Shown here one piece after another: positions 24,901-30,917 of a stretch of DNA of 47,500 nucleotides. The notes under the pieces were generated by a model. The model worked only from the letters and a program-made list of their open reading frames with translations, did no database searches and was not told the DNA's origin. The position numbers were made by a program, and so were the translations under genes. Origin of the DNA: Symbiodinium natans (taxonomy: Eukaryota > Sar > Dinophyceae > Suessiales > Symbiodiniaceae). The DNA lies in assembly GCA_905221605.1 (NCBI GenBank), contig CAJNDS010002548.1:1-47500 (forward strand), given 5' to 3'. How positions within the stretch are numbered: the stretch's first letter is position 1; each line of letters begins with the position of its first letter.

Positions 24901-26122
24901 TATTCCCACCCCTCCATTATACCCACAAAGAAGAAAGTGGGGCTCCTCCTGGGAAAAACTATCGAGAAGCGAAGCCTTTCGCTTAGGGGCTCAGGGTTGG
25001 GATTTAAGCCTACTGATTCTTAGTAGGGTATGAGGGAATGAGGTACCCTTTATATTATAGGGTATATAAAAGAAGGCTTGTAGGGTTCCCTTTTTCCCTG
25101 CTAGGTCTAGGGGTTGGGGGCGTGCCAGCCTTCGAGAAAGTCATTGAGCTTCTTGAGGTTATTGTACTCGCCCAGGACTTGCTCCACGACGTGGACCCTG
25201 AGCAGGCACCATTCTCGAAACCATTCCGTCGCGGAAGCCGCGACCCCAGAACCCGAGATGCCCAAAACCCGCAACCCACCAACCTTCAACAACTCTTGAA
25301 ATCCTGCACCCACCAACCCAAAAACCGTTCAACCCTCCAACCCGAGCCCTGAATCCTCCGCACCCCTTCTGAAGGCCTAAACCCTCAAAACAACCCTAAA
25401 AGCCCTAAAAGCCGCAAAGCCCCAAAGCCCGAAAAACCCTAAAGCCGCTACCCTAAACCCTAAACCCTAAACCCTAAACCCTAAACCCTAAACCCTATAA
25501 ACCGCTTTCACATCTGGGCTCCCTGAGGAAGGTAGCCAGAACCACAGGGGACACGAGCAGCCCCAAGCCCTAGAAGCCTAAACCCTAAACCCTAAACCTT
25601 AACCCTTAACCCATACCTAAACCCTAAACCCTAAACCCTAAACCCTAAACCCTAAACCCTAAACCCTAAACCCTAAACCCTAAACCCTAACCCCTACCAC
25701 CCAACCCTCAGTCTCTCAACGCAGGGGAGAAAAAGTGTGTTGGGCACTAAACGCTGAAACCCTAAAACCCTAAAGCCCTAAAACCCTAAAACCCTAAAAC
25801 CCTTAAACCCTAAAACCCTTAAACCCTAAAACCCTAAAACCCTAAACCTAAACCCTAAAACCTAAACCCTAAACCCTACCACCCAACCCTCAGTCTCTCA
25901 ACGCAGGGGAGAAACAGTGTGGGGGCCTGTCAGACACTCTGCCTATAAACCGTAAGCCCTAAACCCTAAACCCCAAACCCCAAACCCCAAACCCTAAACC
26001 CTAAACCCTAAAACCCTAAAACCCTAAACCCTAAACCCTAATCCCTAAACCCTAAACCCTCAGGGCCTGTCAGACATTCCAAAAGCAGAGGCGACATTGG
26101 CGGCCATCCATCGATGTCTCTC
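862..26122 (-). CDS. Axonemal outer-arm dynein heavy chain, gamma (DNAH5/8) type, N-terminal tail, 24 exons, 3' end outside window
   Basis: Dynein heavy chains are the motor subunits of ciliary and flagellar outer arms; the N-terminal tail binds intermediate chains and neighbouring heavy chains. Twenty-four minus-strand exons totalling 1,344 nt (448 codons) join without a stop. Their order and spacing follow the DNAH5/8 tail: a YYQ segment, a YFLR segment, an LL..F.P segment, then the DHC_N1 landmarks GPRTELDFWRNR, SITEQL, NEAKDNVKYL, ARYYNTT, ERMTNLF and CIRLNEEYQ. Every junction can be placed with agreeing phase. Donors are mostly GC, some GA, at most one GT; acceptors are AG, nearly always followed by G. 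Exons average 56 nt and cover about 5% of the span. The linker and AAA+ motor would lie left of the window. The initiator Met was not found and must lie above 26,122. Each exon is listed separately. The family call is strong; some exact boundaries are inferred. Confidence 0.92.
1328..1392 (-). CDS. Dynein tail exon 23
   Basis: Encodes ECVLEGEESESLWRK, then DPLVLI plus two bases of Lys; counterpart of the AYITNNG...IWNQP..VV segment. Acceptor GAGCAG before GAG. A GC donor after ATC-AA gives the phase and spacing required by exon 24. Confidence 0.92.
1405..1545. repeat. TTTAGGG array
   Basis: Nearly continuous telomere-type heptamers with a few variants (TTAGGGC, TTTAAGG). Forms the acceptor-side end of a dynein intron. 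Confidence 0.95.
1837..1935. repeat. AAT and ATAATC microsatellites
   Basis: Runs of AAT and AAG units pass into about nine ATAATC hexamers. A polyD/polyY ORF on the minus strand is only the translation of this repeat. Confidence 0.9.
1936..2370. repeat. Complex repeat with TGGATGGAGGAAATCTTGCA in both orientations
   Basis: Direct copies begin at about 1,937 and 2,004, and inverted copies lie at about 2,275 and 2,342 (TGCAAGATTTCCTCCATCC). Between them a tandem unit of about 62 bp (AGCAGATTTTCAAGATTAGG) occurs at about 2,086 and 2,148. The ends could pair into a large foldback. Confidence 0.8.
2690..2940. repeat. GTTGACTG foldback, about 250 bp
   Basis: The left arm carries AGTCAACGTT units and reads on into GCGGAAATGCTGGCAG. 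The right arm begins CAGCATTTCGGCAACGTTGA and continues with ACGTTGACTGT units. Arms are inverted copies around a loop of about 80 bp. Confidence 0.85.
3302..3942. mobile_element. Expanded family A element, inverted termini around CCCTAAA arrays
   Basis: Left end CTGGTTCTTAGTAGGGAATG, right end inverted (CATTCCCTGCTAAGAACCAG). Between them are poly-C runs and long CCCTAAA tracts. The right end also carries about ten CATTCCCT repeats (3,829-3,930). It sits just inside the intron after dynein exon 22. Confidence 0.7.
3956..4012 (-). CDS. Dynein tail exon 22 (ERMTNLF motif)
   Basis: Nineteen codons, ERMTNLFAKITNQMITNCK, one of the most conserved blocks of axonemal heavy-chain tails. Acceptor GCCCAG before GAA; GC donor (GCCCCC) after AAG; both phase 0. 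An inverted-repeat element begins 13 bases inside the following intron. Confidence 0.98.
4030..4178. repeat. TTTAGGG array
   Basis: Long, almost pure TTTAGGG run directly right of dynein exon 22. Confidence 0.95.
4793..4841 (-). CDS. Dynein tail exon 21 (ARYYNTT motif)
   Basis: The leading G completes Met, then NAVKMIHTIARYYNTT. Acceptor GCAAAG before G; GC donor (GCGCCA) after ACA, phase 0. Confidence 0.97.
5290..5466. repeat. TTTAGTG then TTTAGGG array
   Basis: A homogeneous block of the variant TTTAGTG (about six units) changes abruptly to pure TTTAGGG (about eighteen units). Confidence 0.95.
5532..5551 (-). CDS. Dynein tail microexon 20 (20 nt)
   Basis: Twenty bases encoding DTLPAL plus two bases of Met. 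Acceptor GCTCAG before GAC, GC donor GCGACT. It exactly fills the gap between TTII and NAVKMIHT; the conserved family motif here is II(D/E).LP.L(M/I)N. Phase fits both sides. Confidence 0.9.
6035..6180. repeat. CA, CTCG and CACT microsatellites
   Basis: (CA)n to about 6,065, then (CTCG)n to about 6,100, then CACT/CATT units. ORFs here are repeat translations. Confidence 0.9.
6265..6360. repeat. CCCTAAA array
   Basis: Pure run ending 32 bases left of the donor-side end of dynein exon 19. Confidence 0.95.
6392..6460 (-). CDS. Dynein tail exon 19 (VKYL..LEKF motif)
   Basis: Encodes VKYLTTLEKFIEPLYN, then GTPTTII, a near-canonical DHC_N1 block. Acceptor AAAAAAG before GTC; the donor is GA (GAGCTC) after ATC, phase 0. 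Flanked by CCCTAAA on the left and TTTAGGG on the right. Confidence 0.98.
6989..7063 (-). CDS. Dynein tail exon 18 (NEAKDN motif)
   Basis: Encodes VFNTLRRWKQIEIAITEA, then FNEAKDN, counterpart of TWREMDIRITDATNEAKDN. Acceptor GTGAG before GTC and GC donor (GCCCCT) after AAC, both phase 0. Confidence 0.97.
7672..7744 (-). CDS. Dynein tail exon 17
   Basis: Encodes TKERKMVFGLLHTITKVS, then QEAGQE, counterpart of DVKAVLAVLAAAKSKLL. Acceptor TGCCAG before G. The donor is GT (GTTTCG) at 7,671, the only GT in the chain; a GA three bases earlier would also keep phase 0. Confidence 0.93.
8433..10642 (-). CDS. RCC1-like repeat, Thr-rich stalk, single-pass membrane protein (three exons)
   Basis: Exons are 10,642-9,370, 9,044-8,725 and 8,618-8,433 (592 codons, stop TAG). 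The protein starts MLFFRVVFKAWLFLCVG, a signal peptide, then has about ten repeats of roughly 34 residues of the form FAALKxDGSVVTWG..GGDSSAVA..LSSGV. These resemble the blades of RCC1/HERC-type beta-propellers. A Thr/Ser-rich stalk follows (residues about 440-500), then a membrane segment AGIAGAVAGFIAMLAV near residue 545 and a 30-residue tail. Intron 1 is GC-AG and splits the last repeat: exon 1 ends DLSCQ-G and exon 2 resumes GGDSSAVA in phase. Intron 2 is unclear: a good GTGAGA donor at 8,726 breaks the frame, while a GA donor at 8,724 with acceptor TTTCAG keeps it. An extracellular or cell-surface role is inferred. Such repeat proteins are common in dinoflagellates; the ligand is unknown. 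The gene lies wholly inside a dynein intron, same strand. Confidence 0.85.
9285..9365. repeat. TA and GATA-rich microsatellite in RCC1-like gene intron 1
   Basis: ATATATATAT, ATAGATAG and TATGTATATATG runs within the GC-AG intron of the RCC1-like gene. Confidence 0.8.
10845..11010. repeat. Dispersed element, family G, with internal tandem duplication
   Basis: AGAAACCCAATAAACCCC...GGTAAGGATCTAAAGTT occurs twice in tandem. The whole, starting CTTGGCTGCACTCAGGAGGG and ending CAGTAAAGTACCACAAAG, recurs in diverged form at 11,503-11,615. Lies just upstream of the RCC1-like gene. Confidence 0.75.
11503..11615. repeat. Dispersed element, family G
   Basis: CTTGGCTGCACTTAGGAGGG, TTTTAGCTGCCTTATTTAG, CAGTAAAGCACCACAAAG; same order as the copy at 10.85 kb. 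Confidence 0.75.
11838..11873 (-). CDS. Dynein tail exon 16
   Basis: Encodes LQKITSITEQL between an opening G and a closing AG; continues FWRNR with RLQKITSITEQLR. Acceptor GGGAG before G. The donor is GA (GAGACC), phase 2, and the next exon's G completes Arg. The following intron contains the RCC1-like gene. Confidence 0.92.
12502..12630. repeat. Dispersed element, family C
   Basis: Contains TTGTACCCTGGGTTTTGGGG, GATCCTGATAAGATAGTA, AAGGGTCATA and GGAACCTTTAGGGGCA. Matching strings occur at 27,046-27,125 and 44,944-45,055, giving three copies of one family. Confidence 0.7.
12835..12884 (-). CDS. Dynein tail exon 15 (GPRxEL.FW motif)
   Basis: Encodes DSGDAGPRTELDFWRN plus two bases of Arg, the hallmark GPRAELEHWKKR motif of the gamma/DNAH5 tail. 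Acceptor GAGCAG before GAC. GC donor after AAT-AG; the next exon's G completes Arg. Confidence 0.96.
13033..13089 (-). CDS. Dynein tail exon 14, start of DHC_N1
   Basis: Nineteen codons, VWCRLIEQYLEQTLEGQQK, counterpart of KVWIKQTEQVLAENNQLL. Acceptor GCGAG before GTG and GC donor after AAG; both phase 0. Confidence 0.93.
13873..14150. repeat. Variant array GGGTTCA
   Basis: About forty units of TTCAGGG, with occasional extra G, instead of TTTAGGG. It is bounded by TTTAGGG on the right. A 112-residue Gly/Phe/Arg ORF here is a repeat translation. Confidence 0.95.
14213..14296 (-). CDS. Dynein tail exon 13
   Basis: Twenty-eight codons: RTPDFPRVLHRA, then FEDHPELVAKYEQLLE, corresponding to the NNPETLGKIEDCM region of DNAH5. 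Acceptor CCGTAG before CGC (one of only two acceptors in the chain not followed by G). GC donor after GAG, phase 0. Confidence 0.88.
14496..14640. mobile_element. Inverted-repeat element, family B
   Basis: GGTAGATACATGGTCCCT at the left and AGGGACCACATCATGGGCC at the right, with GGTATGGGCC against GGGCCCATACC inside. Related copies at 30,918-31,017 and 37,058-37,187. Confidence 0.7.
14815..15157. repeat. Longest TTTAGGG array of the window
   Basis: Close to fifty TTTAGGG units with only a few altered ones (TTTATGG, TTTTGTG). Lies in the dynein intron between exons 12 and 13. Confidence 0.97.
15481..15581. mobile_element. MITE-like element, family D
   Basis: GGGATGTTCCCC...ACTAACAGTCC at the left against GGACTGTTAGT...GAGAATATCCC at the right. 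A second copy is at 33,270-33,361. Confidence 0.8.
15708..15746 (-). CDS. Dynein tail exon 12
   Basis: A 39-nt exon encoding VDLRNLPLNDVAK. Acceptor GTTGCAG before GTG, GC donor after AAG, both phase 0. Flanked by CCCTAAA on the left and TTTAGGG on the right. Confidence 0.85.
16340..16446. mobile_element. MITE-like element, family A, near-perfect 107-bp palindrome
   Basis: CTGTTGGTTAGTAGGGAATG at the left and its inverse CATTCCCTAACCAACAG at the right, with ATATAATCCCTATA paired in the middle. Would fold into a long hairpin. Confidence 0.88.
16853..16933 (-). CDS. Dynein tail exon 11
   Basis: Twenty-seven codons: GIQSLSGGIDLPSPEP, then TEARDRLNWFE. Acceptor CGCAG before GGC and GC donor after GAG, both phase 0. 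Flanked by CCCTAAA on the left and TTTAGGG on the right. Confidence 0.88.
17689..17746 (-). CDS. Dynein tail exon 10
   Basis: Encodes FKTTFEKFTIELSQAEFPH, counterpart of the FLSSLEGFVNVLSGAQES segment. GC donor after CAT, phase 0. The acceptor is ambiguous: CTCAG at 17,747 agrees in phase with exon 9, while an AAG at 17,763 would add ATQLLR and fit the DNAH5 length better but clash in phase. Confidence 0.85.
18445..18488 (-). CDS. Dynein tail exon 9
   Basis: Encodes GSTDWASCEFEQAH, matching the GWGELEGLQDAA segment of DNAH5. Acceptor CCAG before GGC. The donor is taken as GC after CAT-GA (phase 2); a GA donor two bases earlier is possible. This junction with the next exon is the least certain of the chain. 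Confidence 0.72.
18720..18903. repeat. CCCTAAA array
   Basis: Mostly pure CCCTAAA on the donor side of dynein exon 8. Confidence 0.95.
18927..18961 (-). CDS. Dynein tail exon 8
   Basis: Encodes LLDVFKPLVSQ after two bases that complete Arg; counterpart of LLSDIFIPAL in DNAH5. Acceptor GAGCCAG before GA. A GC donor after CAG gives the right spacing to the following Trp; an earlier GT (GTGAGCC) is possible but would make the segment too short. Flanked CCCTAAA/TTTAGGG. Confidence 0.85.
19000..19200. repeat. TTTAGGG array
   Basis: Long run with TTTGGGG and TTTCGGG variants right of dynein exon 8. Confidence 0.93.
20353..20725. repeat. Poly-G then poly-C/CCCCCCA low-complexity block
   Basis: G run at 20,356-20,380, then from 20,485 about 240 bases of C with single A bases. 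It could form G-rich secondary structure on the minus strand. Poly-Pro and poly-Gly ORFs here are artefacts. Confidence 0.95.
21304..21328 (-). CDS. Dynein tail microexon 7 (25 nt)
   Basis: Eight codons (EMAASPLE) plus one base. Acceptor CCTAG before GAG, GC donor GCGCCT. Joined to the next exon it gives EMAASPLERLLDVFKPL, matching the GGLLNSVRRLLSDIF segment of DNAH5. The phase fits both neighbours. The exon is short, so some risk of chance remains. Confidence 0.7.
22140..22382. repeat. TTTAGGG array
   Basis: More than twenty-five pure units at 22,195-22,382, in the intron after dynein exon 6. Confidence 0.96.
22496..22549 (-). CDS. Dynein tail exon 6
   Basis: Encodes ADVASDGDLLFGEPWLWK, filling the interval between the YFLR motif and the LL..F segment with the expected length. 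Acceptor ACGCAG before GCT; GA donor (GAAACA) after AAG; both phase 0. The frame stays open downstream through telomere-like repeats to about 22,374, so intron retention would not meet an immediate stop. Confidence 0.8.
22870..23050. repeat. CCCTAAA/CCCCAAA array
   Basis: A block of pure CCCCAAA (22,914-22,975) inside CCCTAAA; directly on the donor side of dynein exon 5. Confidence 0.94.
23101..23142 (-). CDS. Dynein tail exon 5 (YFLR motif)
   Basis: A 42-nt exon encoding VYFLRNVADSKPVK, the counterpart of VFFIRTDPSKAI in DNAH5. Acceptor CCAAG before GTC and GC donor after AAG, both phase 0. Flanked by CCCTAAA repeats on the left and TTTAGGG on the right. Confidence 0.92.
23909..23967 (-). 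CDS. Dynein tail exon 4
   Basis: Encodes DAKLMITTGEHEDVRIKN plus R, matching the KVFVTEG..DV segment that precedes the FFIRTDP motif in DNAH5. Acceptor GCCGCAG before GA, two bases completing a codon. The GC donor after CGG gives phase 0. An internal GTGAGC resembles a GT donor, but using it would lose the alignment. Confidence 0.8.
24233..24372. repeat. TTTAGGG array
   Basis: About eighteen units between dynein exons 3 and 4. Confidence 0.95.
24438..24537 (-). CDS. Dynein tail exon 3 (YYQ motif)
   Basis: Encodes APLVPGKSK, then HKHVFVYYQRPDVPNDQ, then GELVDAK; aligns with the LMFYYQ..EG segment of DNAH5. Acceptor AGAAG before GCC (an alternative is three bases earlier). The donor is uncertain: GA at 24,437 gives the phase needed by the next exon; another GA at 24,431 would also work. 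Confidence 0.82.
24725..24835. repeat. Direct duplication around a short palindrome
   Basis: CCCTAAACCATGTAATATAG followed by GGCCTCAA.AATTA occurs near 24,725 and again near 24,800, about 74 bp apart. Between them AGCTATTATAGCT is palindromic. Confidence 0.65.
25009..25075. mobile_element. Family A partial copy
   Basis: CTACTGATTCTTAGTAGGG followed by TATGAGGGAATGAGGTACCC and TATATTATAGGGTATATA. The left half is clear; the right terminus is lost. Confidence 0.55.
25122..25197 (-). CDS. Dynein tail exon 2
   Basis: Encodes VHVVEQVLGEYNNL then KKLNDFLEGWH, matching the conserved helical segment before the YYQ motif in DNAH5. Acceptor CTCAG, one base completes the previous codon. Donor read as GC (GCCCCC, a string also seen at two later donors), phase 0. 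The frame stays open upstream of the acceptor, so the 5' boundary could lie further right. Confidence 0.85.
25380..26060. repeat. CCCTAAA region with a duplicated spacer
   Basis: CCCTAAA tracts alternate with a spacer CTACCACCCAACCCTCAGTC, TCTCAACGCAGGGGAGAAA, present near 25,695 and 25,875 (about 180 bp apart). GGCCTGTCAGACA also occurs twice. Confidence 0.85.
26067..26122 (-). CDS. Dynein tail exon 1 of those found
   Basis: Reads ERHRWMAANVASAFGMSD, matching the RHNYL..VAS segment close to the N terminus of DNAH5-type chains. Acceptor CCGCAG before GAG (phase 0). The GC donor after GAC-AG leaves phase 2, and the next exon's single G completes Arg. Flanked by CCCTAAA on its left and TTTAGGG on its right. 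Still earlier exons with the start codon must lie at higher coordinates. Confidence 0.85.
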
Positions 26123-27045
26123 CTGCGGCACAGGCTTGGGGTCTGGGAGTTTAGGGTTTAGGGTCGGTTTAGGGTTTAGGGTTTAGGGTATAGGGTTTAG
26201 GGTATAGGGTTCAGGGTTTAGGGGTATAGGGTTTAGGGTTTAGGGTTGAGGGTTGAGGGTTGAGGGTTTAGGGTTTAGGGTTTAGGGTTTAGGGTTGAGG
26301 GTTGAGGGTTTAGGGTTTAGGGTTTAGAGTTCAGGGCTTACGGAGTGTCGAGTTTTAAGCCACAAGCAAGTGTTTGGGCTGAAGAACCCTGGTTTAGGGT
26401 TTAGGGCTTGGGGTCTAGGTGCTGCATGGAAACATAAGCCTCGGCACCGTGCGATTGCACTGGATGCTGGTGTAGATGCCTAGCACGACCTTTTTCGCAC
26501 CCCCGAAACCCCAAAATCCCCAAACCCAAAGTGCCTGAATCCCTAAACCCTAAACCCTAAACCCAAAAACCCAAAAACCCTAAGACCCAAAAACCCCTGA
26601 ATGCCGAAAATCCAGAGGCCCCAAACCCCCCCATCGTTTTTGCGAGAGATCCTTCTTTGGGCCCTCACACGGTCCCTCTTATATGACCATGAAACTACCC
26701 TTAGAATCCTGGAGCGCCATGACTGTTCGAAACTACCTGCGGCTCTTTGGGCACCAGACTTACGGGGAGCAGGTGCTGTTTCAGGTTCGTGGCGTTCAGG
26801 GCTTAGCTAGGGTTTGGAATTTTGGGGGCTATGGGCTTTAGGGTTTGGGGTTTGGGGTTTAGGGCTTGGGGCTTAGGGGTTAGGGCTTAGGGTTGAGGGT
26901 TTAGGGTTTAGGGACGAGGGGGGCCTGGGGTTGGATCAGTGATGCTGGGGAGGATAGGACCTGCGGGTTCGAGTCGAGGTCTTGCTCGAGTCGAAGTCTG
27001 GGAGTTCAAACGGGGCACAACCCCAAACCCTAAATCCTTACAATC

Positions 27046-27125
27046 TAGGGGTTCTACCTTAAGGTTGTACCCTTAGGTTTTGGGGCCCCTTTTCAAGGAT
27101 CCGTAAGGGAATATCAGGGCCATAC
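27046..27125. repeat. Dispersed element, family C
   Basis: AAGGTTGTACCCTTAGGTTT, then GGATCCGTAAGGGAATATCA and GGGCCATAC, as in the copies at 12.5 and 44.9 kb. Confidence 0.6.
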
Positions 27126-27508
27126 TTGGTTCGGGTTCTCCTTCGCCCATTTGGGGCTTGGGTGTTCGGCCCTCCTCCTTCGTACGAGGCTCCCTTAAGC
27201 ACACGTGAGGCTTAAGGGATATTTGGGGACCCTCAATCCTACTTGCCCTGTTTGACCCTATACTGTATGCGTATATAAAATACACATCGTTCTTCATTGA
27301 TTATCTGCATGTTTCTTTGCTTATCTATTTGAGCGCGTCTAAACCCTAGGTGGCCCGAAACAGCCCCCTAAGTCACCCTTGGGTATGTTGCAAGGGTCCC
27401 TCGTTTCGCGCCCCAACACAAAACCGGCTTCGTTGCAGGCATCTCTGCGGGGGCACGTGCGATAAGAATACAGCAGCAGCCACACGAAGGTGTAGGGTTG
27501 AGGGCTAA

Positions 27509-27605
27509 TTTTCCTGGTTCTGAGAAGGGGGAATGAGGGGAACGAGGTACGTACCCTTTATCGAATCGTACCTCATTCCCTCCTTCCCTCCCAAAACCAA
27601 AAACC
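27509..27605. mobile_element. Family A divergent palindromic copy
   Basis: TTTTCCTGGTTCTGAGAAGG against CCCTCCCAAAACCAAAAACC, with GAGGTACGTACCC and its inverse CGTACCTC near the centre. Confidence 0.6.
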
Positions 27606-27714
27606 AATAAGCATGCCCAAAACTCCGACAAAAACTCCGAAACCCTGAGCCCCGCTCTTGGGACCCCCCCCCCCAAAAAAAAAAGGTGCTGCACTTGCCA
27701 AACCCCCAAAAAAC

Positions 27715-27995
27715 GGAACTTCCTGAAAGCCTAAAAAGCCTGAATTTCCTCAACCCCGAAACCTGAACTTCCTAAACACTAAAGAACATGAACTTCCAAA
27801 ACCCTAAAAATCCTGAACTTCCTAACCCGAAAGAACCTGACCTCCCTAAACCCTGAAGAACCTGAACTCCCTAAACCCTGAAAGACCTGAACTCCCTAAA
27901 CCCTACAAGACCTGAACTTCCTAAACCTTAAGTCGCCTGAACTTGCTAAACCCTACAGGAACCTGTACTTCCTAGACCCGAAATTCCCGAACTTC
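27715..27995. repeat. Degenerate tandem repeat CCTGAACTTCCTAAACCC
   Basis: About nine units of roughly 29 bp with AAGAACCTGAACT..CTAAACCCT; appears built from a telomere-like core plus a spacer. Confidence 0.75.
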
Positions 27996-28199
27996 CGAAA
28001 AAACTTAAGGGTTAGGGTTTAGGGTTTAGGGTTTAGGGTTTAGGGTTTAGGGTTTAGGGTTTCGGGTTTCGGGTTTCGGGTTTAGGGTTTAGGGTTTAGG
28101 GTTTAGGGTTTAGAACCCTCCGCTTACCCAAAAAGTCGCCGAGGTGCAGAAAAAAAGGTGAAGATGGGAGGGAGGAGGTGTTCCTGCCCAAAGGGACAA

Positions 28200-28390
28200 G
28201 CACAGTTTGTGGGTATGTGTATACATACATATATAAATATATTTATACATGTATATATACATAAGTGTATAGCTATATATATACACACACGTACATAAGT
28301 ACATATATATATATGTATATACATATACATATACATACATAGTTGTGTATATATATATATATTGATATACGCATCAGTATATAGAGAGAG
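28200..28390. repeat. TATA/TACA microsatellite
   Basis: Runs of ATACATATAT and ACACACGTACAT with GAGAGAGA at the right end. The Tyr/Ile-rich ORFs are artefacts. Confidence 0.9.
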
Positions 28391-28624
28391 AGATAGGCTG
28401 TTCATCGTTCTATGTGTGTTGTTCGGTTGTTGTTCTCTTTTGCAGATAGGCGTGATGACACAGCAGCCAATTTAGGGTTTAGGTTTAGGGTTGAGGGTTT
28501 AAGGGCCAACTCTACAGGGCTCCAAGAGGCTGTTGTCCAATGTGTGGACGCCCTTAAGCCCGAGACCCCTGTCGAGACTCTAAACCTAATTGACAAAAGT
28601 TTAGGGTGAGGTAGCAAGGTTTCC

Positions 28625-28745
28625 GAACAGAGGGACACCTTATTGGGGCCCTTATTGCAGGGGAATTGGGGGGTCTATATTCGGGGTCCCTTGTTTTCGC
28701 AAACTCCTATATTCTTCTGACTTCTGACTTATGCAGGGATAACGA
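28625..28745. repeat. Dispersed element, family F
   Basis: Contains GGGGGGTCTATATTCGGGG, TCCCTTGTTTTCGCAAAC and TCCTATATTC, shared with 46,505-46,680. Confidence 0.5.
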
Positions 28746-30202
28746 GGGATGATGGGGGGATACTACTGGTGACTCTCTCGGCTGCTGCATGATCTGAGTC
28801 CGGGGCTGTTGTCTTTGACCTGTGGGTGCAGGTGTTGTTGTGTGCACCTTGGCACCAGGAATTTGTCTTTTGGGTGCTTGGGAAATCTCATCTAGGGACT
28901 TAGGGCTTACAAAGGGGGTTCAGGCGTGAACCCTAAGCCCTAAACCCTAAACCCTAAATTCTCAACCCTAAACAGGGCAAGCTCAAGGGGCTAGGAGGGC
29001 CTGATCTGCGGGGAAGGTTGGTTCGATGTTTCGGCGGGAGTTGGCGCACACAAGGCAGGCCAAAGAGGAGCCTTCCTTAAGCTAGGGTTAGAACTACGGT
29101 TCTAAGACTGCCTTACTTACAACTCGACTTCTAACTACCTAGCTCTTTTTCTTGAGCCAGCCCAGATACACAGATACATGATCGGACTTTCGGAAGGATG
29201 GTCTAGAGGGCCCCAGAAGGTTGCATGGGATGCATAGGGCTTGGCTTTGGGGGGTTGAGCCCACGGCCCATGCGGACTCCTCACTAACCCCGTAACCCCG
29301 AAACCCTAAACCCCCAACAATCCTACACTACCAAGGAAGACCCCGTAGAGCTCTACAGTAGCCCTAAACCCTAAACCCTAAACCCCAAACCCTAAACCCT
29401 AAACCCTAAACCCTGTGAAGCTCCCAAGCCTACAGCTTCTACAAGCCCTTTTGAGCCACCGAAACCCTGTCAACCCGGATCTATGGCCAGGTAAACTTGC
29501 CACACCTCAAGTTTAGGTATGCGTCCGCAGCCCTAAAGTTTTGGGTTCAGGGTTTCGGGCTTAGGGTTTAGGGCTTAGAATTTAGGGTTTAGGGGTTAGG
29601 GTTTCGGGGCACTGTGACACTCTCGTGCGGCCCAAGCACCGGTTTTCGGCACGTTTCGGTCTCTGACAAATCGGCCAGAGCCAACAGTGCTGCGGTGGAT
29701 TTTCTTTCCGTGCATTTCTTGGGGCTGGGTTGGCACCACTAGCCCGAGAACCCTCGACCCGAAAAATCCAAAAAACAAGCTAGTGCTCAGGGTCTAAATC
29801 TAAGTTTTGGGTTCAGCCCAGAATTTCGGAAAAAAAAAAAACCTTAGCCCCTAAAACTACACACGGACACTGCCTCAACACCCAAACTAAAGCCGACATC
29901 AGACGGGTCCTGCTCAAAGCCTGTTTTGGAGGGTTTAAGTTTATGCGGAACAGTGGCAGGAAGTATGTTCCTACAAGCCCTGACTCTCAAACCCTCAAAC
30001 CCTATACAAGAAACCTGGTTCGCCAGGGTCGCGAAAAATTCTCAACCCGGCAAAAACCCTATCAAACCCATCGGAGACTGTCTACCCGACAAACAACCCG
30101 TAAGGCGATGTTGCGCCTAAGCTCTAAACCCTAAACCCTAAACCCTAAACCCTAAACCCGAAACCCTAAACCCCAAACCCCAAACCCTAAATATCCCTCA
30201 GC

Positions 30203-30272
30203 CCTCATTGTGGCTGGGAGCGAAAGGCTGCCACACTTGCTGAAGTTCTGGATCAGGCATCCCTTCACCCCT
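30203..30272 (-). CDS. Exon-like island of unidentified gene
   Basis: Reads RGEGMPDPELQQVWQPFA then PSHNE between acceptor TTTAAG and a GC donor. The other frames are less protein-like. No family recognised. Confidence 0.3.
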
Positions 30273-30530
30273 CTTAAAGCTGAACAAGCGGAAGCATGAA
30301 ATGTCGCAACCAAGGTCCTACGGTGCATATTTCTACCTCACCCTGAGTTGAAACCCTCAGCCCTAAAACCAAAGAAAACCCTGACCCTAAAACCGACTTC
30401 GATGGTTGGGCGTCCCTCATGACGCAGAAGTGCCGGGTGGGGAGCTCAGGGACGTCTCCCCTTGAGGAGCTACTTGGAAGCCCTTTTGACCCTAAACCCT
30501 AAACCCTAAACCCTAAAGGGTTCGTAAGGC

Positions 30531-30566
30531 TGGTTCTTGCGATTGTCATGGGCATTCTCGTCGGTC
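30531..30566 (-). CDS. Exon-like island of unidentified gene
   Basis: Reads TDENAHDNRKN between acceptor CCCAG before G and a GC donor. Short and hydrophilic; the splice pattern matches the dynein introns. No family recognised. Confidence 0.25.
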
Positions 30567-30917
30567 CTGGGTCAAAAGTGCTTCTTACTGTAGTAGCCCT
30601 AAACCCTAAACCCTAAACCCTAAACCCTAAACCCTAAACCCTCAACTTGAAAAAGCTCCGGAACCCCAAAGTTAGCGCTTTTTAGGGGCGGAGGGTTGTC
30701 AGGGGCGCCTCCGAACTCAACCCGCACCCCCGACATCTCGAAACCCTGCCCCACGACCCTGACTGCTCCTTCAAAAAACCTAACGCCCCAACCCCAAAGA
30801 CCTGAAAACCCTCTCAACCCTAAACCCTAAACCCTAGCCCTAAGCCTTAAAATCAGGTTTTCGGACTTAGGGGATGAGCCTCAAGGTCCTTGCTGGGAGT
30901 CAGACTTGAACCTCTTA

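Larger units (their letters stand above)
26123..30202. other. Repeat-rich interval, no gene confirmed
   Basis: Expected to hold the first exon or exons of the dynein gene. It contains TTTAGGG and CCCTAAA tracts, family A, C and F elements, a CTGAACTTCCTAAACCC repeat (27,720-27,990) and a TATA/TACA microsatellite. Possible exons on the minus strand are VVLGIYTSIQCNRT (near 26,450-26,490) and ALNATNLKQHLLP with a GTAAGT donor (near 26,765-26,805); neither is confirmed. Confidence 0.5.

Noticed and set aside
27410-27490. Plus-strand exon candidate ISAGARAIRIQQQPHE with good splice signals
   Set aside because: Single short island; the minus strand is open too and no partner exon was found.
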